Assembly: GCA_964594775.1 (NCBI GenBank)
Contig: CAZQNO010000024.1
Location: 1-41,791 of the forward strand
Source: CAYFVU01 sp964594775
Lineage (GTDB): Bacteria > Spirochaetota > Spirochaetia > DSM-16054 > Sediminispirochaetaceae
Direction of reading: 5' to 3'
Length of the DNA stretch: 41,791 nt
Translations under genes and position numbers: made by a program
The notes under the pieces: model-generated
Told to the model about the DNA's origin: nothing
Seen by the model: the letters and a program-made list of their open reading frames with translations, nothing else
Database searches by the model: none
Shown here: positions 31,606-39,589 of the stretch, in pieces
Layout: every line of letters starts with the position of its first letter
Position numbering within the stretch: the stretch's first letter is position 1

Positions 31606-32595
31606 TTAGGATTCTCTTACAATAAGTTCCGGATTGTAGATGACGCTTTTTGATTCATACTCGGAGGTTTCAATTTTTTCTAATAGACATTCGGCGCTTT
31701 CGTAGCCTAGGCGGTATTTGGATACATGGATGGTTGAGAGGGAGGGGTTGAAGAAGCGGGAATCCTCGATGTCGTCGTGGCCGAGTACGGTAATGTCCTT
31801 CGGAACAGTGACTCCGCGGTCCTTCAGCGCCCGCAGTACGCCGAAGGCCATTTGGTCGTTGTACACGAAGAGCGAATCGATACCCGATACCCGGTCGAGC
31901 AGAGTGCCGGCGGCCGTGTAGGCGCTTTCGGCATTGGAGTTACAGAGCTGAACCCTCTGCGTATCGAGCTTTATCCCGGCCTCTTTGAGCCTATATGAAA
32001 AACCGTCCAAGCGTGCCTTGTTGCAGGAGACCGGCAGCTCATAGCCGATGTAGGCGGGCAGGCGTCTTTTTTGAGAAAGAAAGTGCTCCGCCGCGAGAGT
32101 CCCGCTTTTGTGAGAGTCTATGATGAAGTAGTCCTGGGTGTTTTGGTTTCCCTTGCGTACGATGGTGATATGCGGAACGTTGATTGCGTCGTACGCTATT
32201 TGGTTGACGATATCCTGAGAGGGAACAAAGATCATCCCGGCGACTCTGTTGGAGACGAGAGAAACAAAGAGTTCCTTTTCTCTCACCATATCTTCGTTGC
32301 TGCTCATCGTCAGGATCGAATAACCGGAATCACCGATGGCATCGTGTATACCTTGAAGAATGCGGGAATAGAAGGCGTTATTAAAATGGGTGATGATAAC
32401 TCCGATGGTTTTTGTTCTGTTCGATCTAAGCCCGGAGGCATTTGCGTGGGGAATATAGCCGAGTTCGTCGGCGATCTTCCGTATCCGCTGCTTTGTCTCC
32501 TCACCGATATCCGGCTTGTCCTTGAGCGCCCTGCTGACGGTGTTGATGGAGACCCCTGCGTGTTCTGCAATGTCTTTTAGTCGGATGTACGGCAC
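31606..32595 (-). CDS. LacI-family transcriptional regulator
   Basis: A 329-aa regulator. The N-terminal HTH (about 3-50) is IRLKDIAEHAGVSINTVSRA with the hinge ANASGLRSNRTKTIGVII. The rest is the periplasmic-binding-protein-like sensor domain, with FVYNDQMAFGVLRALKDRG and LGHDDIEDSRFFNPSLSTI, typical of sugar sensing. It lies downstream of the ABC permease genes in the same direction (20-base gap). Two identical 16-nt TTAACGTTAA-centred palindromes in the divergent control region (35742, 35901) are its likely operators. Confidence 0.95.
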   Translation of the reverse strand: MPYIRLKDIAEHAGVSINTVSRALKDKPDIGEETKQRIRKIADELGYIPHANASGLRSNRTKTIGVIITHFNNAFYSRILQGIHDAIGDSGYSILTMSSNEDMVREKELFVSLVSNRVAGMIFVPSQDIVNQIAYDAINVPHITIVRKGNQNTQDYFIIDSHKSGTLAAEHFLSQKRRLPAYIGYELPVSCNKARLDGFSYRLKEAGIKLDTQRVQLCNSNAESAYTAAGTLLDRVSGIDSLFVYNDQMAFGVLRALKDRGVTVPKDITVLGHDDIEDSRFFNPSLSTIHVSKYRLGYESAECLLEKIETSEYESKSVIYNPELIVRES

Positions 32596-32614
32596 CCAGT
32601 GTCTCCCCTTGTCT

Positions 32615-33475
32615 CTATCCCTTTACCGCGCCGAATGTCATCCCGTGGACAAAGTGTTTCTGGAGAAGGAGAAAGAAGGTCAGAGTAGGCAAGGTAGCAA
32701 TGAGATATGCTGCCGCTTGAGTCCCCCATGCCAAACCGTACTGACCCCTCAGCTGTAGGACGCCAAGCTGGATCGTCATCTTTGCTTCGGTCTTGATGAG
32801 CACCAGCGGCCAGATAAAGTCGTTCCATATCCAGGTGAACTGGAGAATGGCGAGAGCGACAAGGGCTGCTTGGGCAACGGGGAGCATGATGCGCAGCATA
32901 ATTTGCCAATCGTTGCAGCCGTCGATCATACCCACATCTCTCAGTTCGTTGGGCAGAGACCTAAAGAAATTGGTCATAACCATCGTGCAGATCGGAATAC
33001 CGAAACCGATGTGGACGATGACAATGGAAGTGATGGTGTCGAGGAGTCCTAGCCCATTGAAAAAGATATAAATAGGAATAAGAACGACATGGGGAGGGAT
33101 GTACATGCCCGCAATAATGAGGATGAAGAGGAGCAGGTCGAAGCGGAATTTCATCTTTCCGAAGGCGTAGCCGGCGAGGATTCCCATCGAGATTGAGAGA
33201 GCCGTTGCCGGTAGGGTAACGAGGACGGTGTTGAAAAGGAATTGTTGAATCTTCCCTCCCGCGAAGATAACGATAAAGTTGTCCATTTTAGGAGGATTGG
33301 GCAGAGCCCAAAAACCCTCTTTGATTATTTCGCTGTTTGGACGTAAGGCTGTCGTGATTACTCCGTACACCGGGAGGAGAAAGAGAAAGGCCAGTAAGAT
33401 GAGAAAGCCGTAAATAAAAAGTTTGGAAACGATCTTGTTAAGCTTTCGACGTTCGTCGGAAATCATTGCTTGCAT
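32615..33475 (-). CDS. ABC sugar transporter permease (MalG/CUT1 type)
   Basis: Inner-membrane subunit of a carbohydrate ABC importer, 286 aa, six transmembrane segments. It carries the cytoplasmic EAA loop as LPNELRDVGMIDGCNDWQIM (about 175-194), which contacts the ATPase, and VYGVITTALRPNSEI after the first helix as in MalG. GGAG sits 8 bases before ATG 33475, two bases after the partner permease. No ATP-binding subunit gene is in the window; CUT1 systems often share an MsiK/UgpC-type ATPase encoded elsewhere. Confidence 0.94.
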   Translation of the reverse strand: MQAMISDERRKLNKIVSKLFIYGFLILLAFLFLLPVYGVITTALRPNSEIIKEGFWALPNPPKMDNFIVIFAGGKIQQFLFNTVLVTLPATALSISMGILAGYAFGKMKFRFDLLLFILIIAGMYIPPHVVLIPIYIFFNGLGLLDTITSIVIVHIGFGIPICTMVMTNFFRSLPNELRDVGMIDGCNDWQIMLRIMLPVAQAALVALAILQFTWIWNDFIWPLVLIKTEAKMTIQLGVLQLRGQYGLAWGTQAAAYLIATLPTLTFFLLLQKHFVHGMTFGAVKG

Positions 33476-33477
33476 AT

Positions 33478-34356
33478 TTAACGCTCCGATGTACGCAATA
33501 CTTGACGCATGTAGACGGCTATTACCACTATTACGAGAAGGAAGAGAATATTGGCCACCGCACTGGCGTAGCCCATGCGATAGTTCCAGAAGGCTTGCCG
33601 AAACATAAAGGTGGTGAGAATTTCCGAGGCTCTATGGGGACCTCCTTTTGTGGTGATATAGACGATATCGAAGTTCTTTAGGGCCAAGACCACGGTAAGA
33701 GAGATAACCACGACGGTAACGTGTTTGAGCTGGGGGATGATAATTCGACTGTAGAGCTGCCATGTGGTACAGCCGTCGATTTGCGCCGCTTCGATCAGCT
33801 CCTCTCTAATGGTGGCCAAGCCGGCAAGAAAGAGAACCATGCAGAGACCTACGTGCTGCCAGGAGGCGGCGACTATAATACTCAGCAGGGCGGTATTTGG
33901 TTCTGCCAGCCAGGCGGTGCTCAATTCTCCCAAGCCTATGCCGCGCAAGGCGAGGTTCAATATTCCCAGCCGGGGTTCGTATACGAAGGTCCATATCATT
34001 CCGACAATAACATAGGAGAGGACCATAGGAAAATAGAATATCGTCTTAAACAGTGATGCGCCTACGGGTTTCTTGTCGAGGAGAATGGCGAGCAAGAGGC
34101 CGAGGCTTGTCGGCACGGTGAGAAATATCGCGATCCACAGGAGATTATGCCAGAAGGCCTGACTGAAGCCGCGGTCAGAGAAAATATTGAGGTAGTTCTT
34201 TAAACCGACCAGGTTGTAGTCGGCGGAGATCCCGTTCCAATCTGTGAAACTGAAGTAGACAGTCCAGAGGTAAGGAAAAATGAGAATCGCCGCGTAGATA
34301 AAAAGGGGGAGAGCGAGAAATTGTACCGCTGTGGACCATTCATTTGTTCTTTTCAT
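33478..34356 (-). CDS. ABC sugar transporter permease (MalF/UgpA/CUT1 type)
   Basis: First membrane subunit, 292 aa, six transmembrane segments. FPYLWTVYFSFTDWNG after the first helix is typical of the family, and the EAA loop is IREELIEAAQIDGCTTWQLY (about 185-204). The start is ATG 34356 (MKRTNEWS), preceded by AGGGG. The in-frame ATG at 34404 lies within a terminator-like hairpin and is rejected. It pairs with the MalG-type permease and the binding protein at 34426-35727. Confidence 0.94.
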   Translation of the reverse strand: MKRTNEWSTAVQFLALPLFIYAAILIFPYLWTVYFSFTDWNGISADYNLVGLKNYLNIFSDRGFSQAFWHNLLWIAIFLTVPTSLGLLLAILLDKKPVGASLFKTIFYFPMVLSYVIVGMIWTFVYEPRLGILNLALRGIGLGELSTAWLAEPNTALLSIIVAASWQHVGLCMVLFLAGLATIREELIEAAQIDGCTTWQLYSRIIIPQLKHVTVVVISLTVVLALKNFDIVYITTKGGPHRASEILTTFMFRQAFWNYRMGYASAVANILFLLVIVVIAVYMRQVLRTSER

Positions 34357-34371
34357 ATGTCCCCTAAAAAT

Positions 34372-34405
34372 GGTGTCCGACCGGCCGCCGGGTCGATCGG
34401 ACACC
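34372..34405 (-). terminator. Hairpin with T-run between binding protein and permease genes (attenuator)
   Basis: On the minus strand GGTGTCCGA pairs with TCGGACACC (9 bp, further extended inside by ACCCGG/CCGGT pairing) and is followed by ATTTTT. This fits a partial intrinsic terminator that lowers permease expression relative to the binding protein. Confidence 0.65.
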
Positions 34406-34425
34406 TCTGATTTTTTTAGAAGCGA

Positions 34426-35727
34426 TTACTGTTGCTGGCTTTTCATTTCAGCGAAAGCCTTTTGTGCATCCGCCTCGGTCTTCTTAAGTATGCTCATGTA
34501 GTTGCTCGGTTCACCTATGAACTCGGAGAATGCGTTTAACCCGACATCGGCGGCCGGCGGAGGAGTTGCAAGATCGTAGTTGAAGGCCCAGTTCGGGACT
34601 TCGGCGATAAGAGCTTTGACCTGCAGCTGCAGCTCGTTGTAGACCGAATCGGGAACATTCTTATTAGGAGCGATGGCGCCGGTCCCCGAGTTGAAGTTCT
34701 TCTGCGGTTCGAGCTGGCCGAGACTCGCCATTACCTGTTTTGCCGCTTCGGGATTCTGCGCATCTTTCGGAAGTATGACGCCGTCCATCGGACCGACGGC
34801 AGTGTCGGCCACTCCCTCGTCGATTACGGGAAAGGGGAAGAATCCGTAGTCCTCGCCCGGCTTCCAGCCGATATCTCCGTCCAGCTGCATAAACCAGGTA
34901 CCCATGAGGGTCATTGCCGCCTCTCCGCTTCCTACGAAGGTGGCCGCCTCGGCCCAGTCGTAGGCGTTGGGATTGTCGATGAAATACCCCTTGTCCATTA
35001 GGTCCTTCCAGATTTCCCAAGCCCGCACTACTTCTTTATCGGTGTAAGAGGCTTCACCGGCCATCAGCTTTGCTCGATATTCGGGACCAGCCGTTCTGAG
35101 CAGAGGATAGTCGAACCAGAATTGTGCAGGCCACCTCTCTCTCGAACCGAGAGCTATCGGTTTTACTCCTATATTACTAATTTTCTCGCAGACTTCGAGA
35201 AACTCGTCCCATGTCTCCGGGGGAGTCACTCCGGCTTTCTCAAAAACTTCCTTGTTGTAGAATACCGCAACGTAGTGCTGGGTTAAGGGGATGAAGTACT
35301 TCTTTCCATCGTAGGCCGCCGCCTGCTTAACCGCATCGGTAAACTTGTTGTTGAGGTCCGCCTCTTGGTAGACATCGTCTATCGGAGTAAGCAGACCATT
35401 GTCTACGAGGAACTTGGTGCGGGCCCCGGCCCAGTAAGAAAACAAGTCCGGCGGATTCTCTCCTGCGAGCATTACGCGGATGCTTGTTTTAAATGCCTCG
35501 TGATCTACCGGGGTAGCAAGCAGGTTGTACTCCGGATTTTCACTGTTGAAGGTTTCCACCATTTTATCCACACCGCCGGCTAAGGTGCCGGAGAAGTAGT
35601 GGAAGAAGGTTACCTTCGTCGGTTCTCCTTCCTTCGCTTCCGTTGTTTCCTTTTCTCCGCCCGCAAAGAGGGGAGAGGCGAGGAGCAGCAGAATAAAAAG
35701 GACTGTTACCTGTCTTTTGCGTTTCAT
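34426..35727 (-). CDS. ABC transporter extracellular sugar-binding protein (family 1)
   Basis: Solute-binding lipoprotein of the CUT1 importer, 433 aa. The signal peptide (about residues 1-23) ends in SPLFAGGEKE. The body carries family-1 features such as YFIPLTQHYVAVFYNKEVFE, TPPETWDEFLEVCEKI, GEAAMTLMGTWFMQ and GVILPKDAQNPEAAKQ. The start ATG 35727 has AGGAGG 5 bases upstream; the open frame further upstream runs through the promoter. A near-consensus promoter with a LacI-type operator immediately precedes it. Ligand unknown; oligosaccharides are typical. Confidence 0.95.
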   Translation of the reverse strand: MKRKRQVTVLFILLLLASPLFAGGEKETTEAKEGEPTKVTFFHYFSGTLAGGVDKMVETFNSENPEYNLLATPVDHEAFKTSIRVMLAGENPPDLFSYWAGARTKFLVDNGLLTPIDDVYQEADLNNKFTDAVKQAAAYDGKKYFIPLTQHYVAVFYNKEVFEKAGVTPPETWDEFLEVCEKISNIGVKPIALGSRERWPAQFWFDYPLLRTAGPEYRAKLMAGEASYTDKEVVRAWEIWKDLMDKGYFIDNPNAYDWAEAATFVGSGEAAMTLMGTWFMQLDGDIGWKPGEDYGFFPFPVIDEGVADTAVGPMDGVILPKDAQNPEAAKQVMASLGQLEPQKNFNSGTGAIAPNKNVPDSVYNELQLQVKALIAEVPNWAFNYDLATPPPAADVGLNAFSEFIGEPSNYMSILKKTEADAQKAFAEMKSQQQ

Positions 35728-35741
35728 TTCGACCTCCTGAA

Positions 35742-35757
35742 ACATTAACGTTAAAGT
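35742..35757. promoter_or_regulatory. LacI-type operator O1 (ABC operon side)
   Basis: ACATTAACGTTAAAGT holds the perfect 10-bp palindrome TTAACGTTAA and is 14/16 symmetric overall. It sits just downstream of the -10 of the leftward promoter. An identical copy lies at 35901-35916. Confidence 0.75.
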
Positions 35758-35758
35758 A

Positions 35759-35787
35759 ATAGTAACATCAATTAAATCCCTTGTCAA
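35759..35787 (-). promoter_or_regulatory. Promoter of the ABC importer operon
   Basis: On the minus strand TTGACA (35782-35787) and TACTAT (35759-35764) are separated by 17 bp. The operator at 35742-35757 covers the expected transcription start. Confidence 0.75.
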
Positions 35788-35870
35788 AAGAAATTCAACG
35801 AAATAGTAGAGAATTCTGTGGTATTCCCCCGGGAAACCCGTTAGCAAGCGGTGGTGCATGGACAATTACC

Positions 35871-35916
35871 TTGACATTCGGGGTAAATTGTATTACACAG
35901 ACATTAACGTTAAAGT
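35871..35916 (+). promoter_or_regulatory. Promoter element and LacI-type operator O2 of the IolD-like operon
   Basis: A consensus -35 TTGACA lies at 35871-35876. The -10 is poor (TACACA at 35894-35899 with 17-bp spacing). The 16-bp operator ACATTAACGTTAAAGT follows at 35901-35916, identical and in the same orientation as O1, 159 bp away, and upstream of ATG 35933. Confidence 0.6.
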
Positions 35917-35932
35917 CGGAGGAAAGAGGAAA

Positions 35933-37837
35933 ATGAAACCATTAGAAGCACATATAAAGGAAGTCGAGAGGCGCGCTGCGGCGGTGGCGAAGCACGGAAC
36001 CCCTCACAAGGCCATTGAAGCCGGCGCTCTCGAACGTTTTCAGGACATTACGGTCAGTGAGGCGGTGGTTCTCGGTCTGCTCAATCAAGGTGTCCGCAAG
36101 TACGTCGGTGTGTTCGGCCACGGTTCGACCGACCTCGGCGAAATCCTCCGTGTCTACGAAGAGCGGGGAGTAGTCAAAACGTGGAACGTGCGCAACGAGG
36201 TTGAGGGATCCCACGCCGCCGCGGCCCTGCGTTGGCAGTACGGCGAACGGGCGGCGGTCTTTACCTCCATAGGACCGGGGGCCATGCATGCCTTCGCCGG
36301 CTCGCTCGTACCCCTCTCTAACGGATTGGGACACTACTATATATTTGCAGACGAGACGACCCACAACGAGGGGCCGAACATGCAGCAGATCCCCAAGAGC
36401 GAGCAGGATCTCTTCCTCAAACTCGTCTCGGTGATGGGATCGGGCTACTCGGTGGGAGACCCTTGGTCGGTATTTACCGCCCTCAAGTGGGGCTATCGCA
36501 CAACGCACGATCCGAACCACGAGATGCCCTTCTTCCTCCTCCTTCCGATGAACAGCCAGCACGCCTTTCTCGAGAGATGCAACTTAGAGGAGTTGCCGGC
36601 CTTCTCCGATGAGACCTTCTCTCCCTCCCTTCCCGCAGGCGATGCTCCCTTCGAGGATGCGGCGGAGCTCATCGAGAAGCACGAAAAGGTCTGCATCAAG
36701 ACCGGAGGCGGGGCGAAGAATGTGCCGGCTGAGTCGCTTATGGAGCTCCTCGACCGCAGCGGCGGGGTCTATGTGCATGGCCCCCAGGTGCCGGGATTGA
36801 TTCCGGCGAGTGAAGAGCGGAACATGACCGTCGGAGGTTCGAAGGGCTCGCTGAGCGGGAACTACGCCTTAGAGGAGTGTGAGCTTCTCATTACCGTTGG
36901 TGCGAGGGGAGTCTGCCAGTGGGACAGCTCGGGCACCCAGTTCGAAAAGGTTCTCCGGGTGATCAATATTAACTCCCGCTCGGAGGATGCTCTACACTAT
37001 AATAGAGCAGTCCCCCTCATCGGTGATGCGGCGGCGGTCATTTCCCGTCTCAACTCAGTATTGCGGGAGAGGAAGATCGACAAGGCGAAGCAGGGTCCCT
37101 CGCCTTGGGTCGAAAGCTGCGTGGAAAAGCGCAAGGAGTGGGATACCTTTACGCAGCAGCGTTTCGAGGCCGCTGCGCTCTACGACCAGAAGTGGAAGAA
37201 GGAGCTTCTCGCCCAGCCCCTGGCCATAAAGGAAGTGGTGGACTTTGCCGCGGAAAAGGGTGCGGCAAAGCTCTTCGACGCCGGAGATGTGCAGGCAAAC
37301 GGCTTTCAGATCGTGCGGGACGAGGAGCGTGGTTATACTTTCACCGATACCGGTTCCTCCTACATGGGCTTCGCCGTTTCGGCCCTTCTCGCCTCGGCGA
37401 TTGCGGATGCTCCTATGTACAGTATCGCCTTTACCGGTGACGGAAGCTTCATGATGAATCCTCAGATTCTGATAGACGCGGCGACCCACAAGCTCCGAGG
37501 GATGATTGTTCTTTTCGACAACCGGCGAATGTCGGCGATTTCCGCTCTTCAGGATGCACAATTCGGCCGTGACTACAAAACCGACGATGAGATAGCGGTG
37601 GACTATAAGGGGCTCGCCGAATCGGTAAAGGGGGTGCGGGGATTTTACGGCGGGACAAGCCGTGAAGAACTGCGAAAGGCCCTCGAAGAGGGCTACGCCT
37701 GCGACGGACTCTCGGTGATCCACGTTCCGGTCTACTACGGGGAAAATGAGCTCGGCGGACTAGGGGTCTTCGGCCGATGGAACGTGGGGAACTGGTGCGA
37801 GAATGTGCAGCGTAAGAAACACGATATCGGCCTTTAG
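35933..37837 (+). CDS. IolD-like ThDP-dependent acylhydrolase
   Basis: A 634-aa enzyme similar to 3D-(3,5/4)-trihydroxycyclohexane-1,2-dione hydrolase (IolD), which opens the inositol-derived ring to 5-deoxy-glucuronate. PYR-domain features are GVFGHGSTDLGEIL and the activating Glu in WNVRNEVEGSHAAAA, followed by FTSIGPGAMHAFAGS. The PP domain has AFTGDGSFMMNPQIL and VLFDNRRMSAI (GDG...N motif). The length agrees with IolD. ATG 35933 is chosen because GGAGG (35918-35922) lies 10 bases upstream and the operator would otherwise be within the coding region. It is the first gene of a LacI-controlled operon. Whether the substrate is the inositol dione or another cyclic diketone is uncertain. Confidence 0.85.
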   Translation: MKPLEAHIKEVERRAAAVAKHGTPHKAIEAGALERFQDITVSEAVVLGLLNQGVRKYVGVFGHGSTDLGEILRVYEERGVVKTWNVRNEVEGSHAAAALRWQYGERAAVFTSIGPGAMHAFAGSLVPLSNGLGHYYIFADETTHNEGPNMQQIPKSEQDLFLKLVSVMGSGYSVGDPWSVFTALKWGYRTTHDPNHEMPFFLLLPMNSQHAFLERCNLEELPAFSDETFSPSLPAGDAPFEDAAELIEKHEKVCIKTGGGAKNVPAESLMELLDRSGGVYVHGPQVPGLIPASEERNMTVGGSKGSLSGNYALEECELLITVGARGVCQWDSSGTQFEKVLRVININSRSEDALHYNRAVPLIGDAAAVISRLNSVLRERKIDKAKQGPSPWVESCVEKRKEWDTFTQQRFEAAALYDQKWKKELLAQPLAIKEVVDFAAEKGAAKLFDAGDVQANGFQIVRDEERGYTFTDTGSSYMGFAVSALLASAIADAPMYSIAFTGDGSFMMNPQILIDAATHKLRGMIVLFDNRRMSAISALQDAQFGRDYKTDDEIAVDYKGLAESVKGVRGFYGGTSREELRKALEEGYACDGLSVIHVPVYYGENELGGLGVFGRWNVGNWCENVQRKKHDIGL

Positions 37838-37861
37838 AGCGGGCCGCAGCAGGGGGTGAGC

Positions 37862-38950
37862 ATGGAAAAATTACGGGTAGGGGTAATCGGCTGCGGCAGA
37901 ATCTCGGACTTGCACTTAAACGGCTACAGAGACAATCCGTACGCCGAGGTGGCTGTTGTCTGCGACATCGACTCACAACTCGCCGAAGCTACCGCGAAGC
38001 GATACGGAGTAAAGAGAAGCGAGACCGATTTTCGAAGGATCTGCGAAAATCCCGGTATCGATGCGGTAGAGATACTCACCCCTCAACCCCTGCACGAGGA
38101 GATGTCGCTCTACGCGCTCGAACGGGAAAAGCACGTGTCTCTGCAGAAGCCGATGACCATTACTCTCGAGGGGGCGGACCGTTTGGTCGCTGCGGCGCGG
38201 AAATCGAAAAAGATCTTCCGCGTGGCGGACAACTACCTCTTCTACCGTCCCGTTGTTCTGGCAAAGAAGATGATAGAAGAGGGAGAGATAGGCGAGCCGA
38301 CGAATATCCGCATCAAAATGATAAGCGGCGCCTCGGGAGGCTGGACGGTACCCGAGACCGCTTGGGAGTGGCGCCGCCGGGAGACCAAGAACGGCCGGGG
38401 GATGCAGACCTTCGATCACGGCCACCACCTTTGGGCCGTTGCCTGGTTTCTCTTGGGGCCGGTGGAGAAGGTCGTCAGCTGGGTAGATTCGATCGACGGG
38501 ATTATCGACAGTCCGGCGGTGATGATGTGGAAGCACCGGGAGGGGCTGCGCTACGGCAGCTGCGAATACGCCCATGCGGCGGAACTCGAGATTCCCTCCC
38601 GCTACTACTCGAACGACGAATTGTTCGAAATCACCGGAACGAAAGGGATGATCATGCTCAATAAGTGTACCGGAAGCTTGATGGACCGAGCGCCGGTGAG
38701 TATCTTTACGCAAAAGGGCTGGCGCCATATAACGGAAATAGAGACCGACTGGGCCGAGGGCTTCTTCGGCTCGACCCGGAACTTCATCGGCTCCATCCGG
38801 GGCGAAGAAACGCCCCTTCTCACCGTGGAGGAGGGAAGGGACATTTTGAAATTCGATTTGGCCCTGGCCGCATCGGCACAGCAGGGCCGCGAGATACATC
38901 TTGATGAAATGGAAAAGGAAGGTGCATATGAAAATAGCGGTAATAAATGA
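37862..38950 (+). CDS. Gfo/Idh/MocA family NAD(P)-dependent oxidoreductase
   Basis: A 362-aa dehydrogenase of the inositol dehydrogenase superfamily. The Rossmann fold starts with RVGVIGCGRISDLHLNGY. The catalytic motif reads LQKPMTITLEGA (Gln instead of the usual Glu in EKP), and the C-terminal domain has MQTFDHGHHLWAVAWFLLG with the His pair expected at the active site. AGGGGGT precedes ATG 37862. It lies 24 bases after the IolD-like gene, where an IolG-type inositol dehydrogenase would fit. Its last 23 bases overlap the next gene. Confidence 0.9.
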   Translation: MEKLRVGVIGCGRISDLHLNGYRDNPYAEVAVVCDIDSQLAEATAKRYGVKRSETDFRRICENPGIDAVEILTPQPLHEEMSLYALEREKHVSLQKPMTITLEGADRLVAAARKSKKIFRVADNYLFYRPVVLAKKMIEEGEIGEPTNIRIKMISGASGGWTVPETAWEWRRRETKNGRGMQTFDHGHHLWAVAWFLLGPVEKVVSWVDSIDGIIDSPAVMMWKHREGLRYGSCEYAHAAELEIPSRYYSNDELFEITGTKGMIMLNKCTGSLMDRAPVSIFTQKGWRHITEIETDWAEGFFGSTRNFIGSIRGEETPLLTVEEGRDILKFDLALAASAQQGREIHLDEMEKEGAYENSGNK

Positions 38951-39563
38951 GGTAAGCGCGGCGTCGAAAAACCCGGACATAATAAAAGCATTGGAAGAGA
39001 CGGGGCAGGAGGTTTTGAACCTCGGCAACAGCGGTCCCGACGAGGAGCCCTCCCTGCTCTACACGCACACCGGTTTCATGGCGGCGGCGGCACTCACGAC
39101 GGGGGCCGCAGATTTTGTGGTAGGAGGCTGCGGTACGGGACAGGGTTTTCTCACCTCGGCGATGCAGTATCCGGGGGTAATCTGCGGACACATTCTCAAT
39201 TCTCTCGATGCCTGGCTCTTTGCGCAGATAAACGGGGGCAACTGCATCTCCCTCGCCCTCAACCAGGGCTATGGGTGGGCGGGAGACGTGAATCTCCGCT
39301 TTGTCTTCGAGCGGCTTTTCAGCGTCGAATTCGGCAGCGGGTATCCCGAACACCGGAAAGAACCGCAGAAGGCCTCGCGATTAATGTTGAACCGGATCGG
39401 CGAAGCAAGCCACAAGCCCTTCGCGGACATTATTTCCGCCCTGCCGGCGGAGATCACGGAAACGGCCCTCCTCTTTCCCCGCATGCGCGAGGCTTTAGAA
39501 GGAGTTCGCGTTTCGGACGAAAAGCTTCGCAGCGCCATCGACGACTTCTACAAGAACCACTAG
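38928..39563 (+). CDS. RpiB/LacA/LacB family sugar-phosphate isomerase
   Basis: Aldose-ketose isomerase family, 211 aa, longer than the usual 145-160 aa because of a C-terminal extension after about residue 150. The RpiB core is visible as MKIAVINEVSAASKNPDI, GADFVVGGCGTGQGFLTSA (active-site Cys near residue 75; the family usually reads CGTGIG) and ICGHILNSLDAW. AAGGAAGG precedes ATG 38928, which lies inside the dehydrogenase gene. It is followed by a transketolase, suggesting that tetrose- or pentose-phosphates (or free sugars) are interconverted here. The exact substrate is unknown. Confidence 0.85.
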   Translation: MKIAVINEVSAASKNPDIIKALEETGQEVLNLGNSGPDEEPSLLYTHTGFMAAAALTTGAADFVVGGCGTGQGFLTSAMQYPGVICGHILNSLDAWLFAQINGGNCISLALNQGYGWAGDVNLRFVFERLFSVEFGSGYPEHRKEPQKASRLMLNRIGEASHKPFADIISALPAEITETALLFPRMREALEGVRVSDEKLRSAIDDFYKNH

Positions 39564-39589
39564 AAAGATAGAGAAGAGCAGGAAGAGCT

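Noticed and set aside
35858..35932. An upstream start for the IolD-like gene at 35858
   Set aside because: It would place the -35 element and the LacI operator inside the coding sequence. ATG 35933 has a good ribosome site, and the alignment to IolD-type proteins begins after it.
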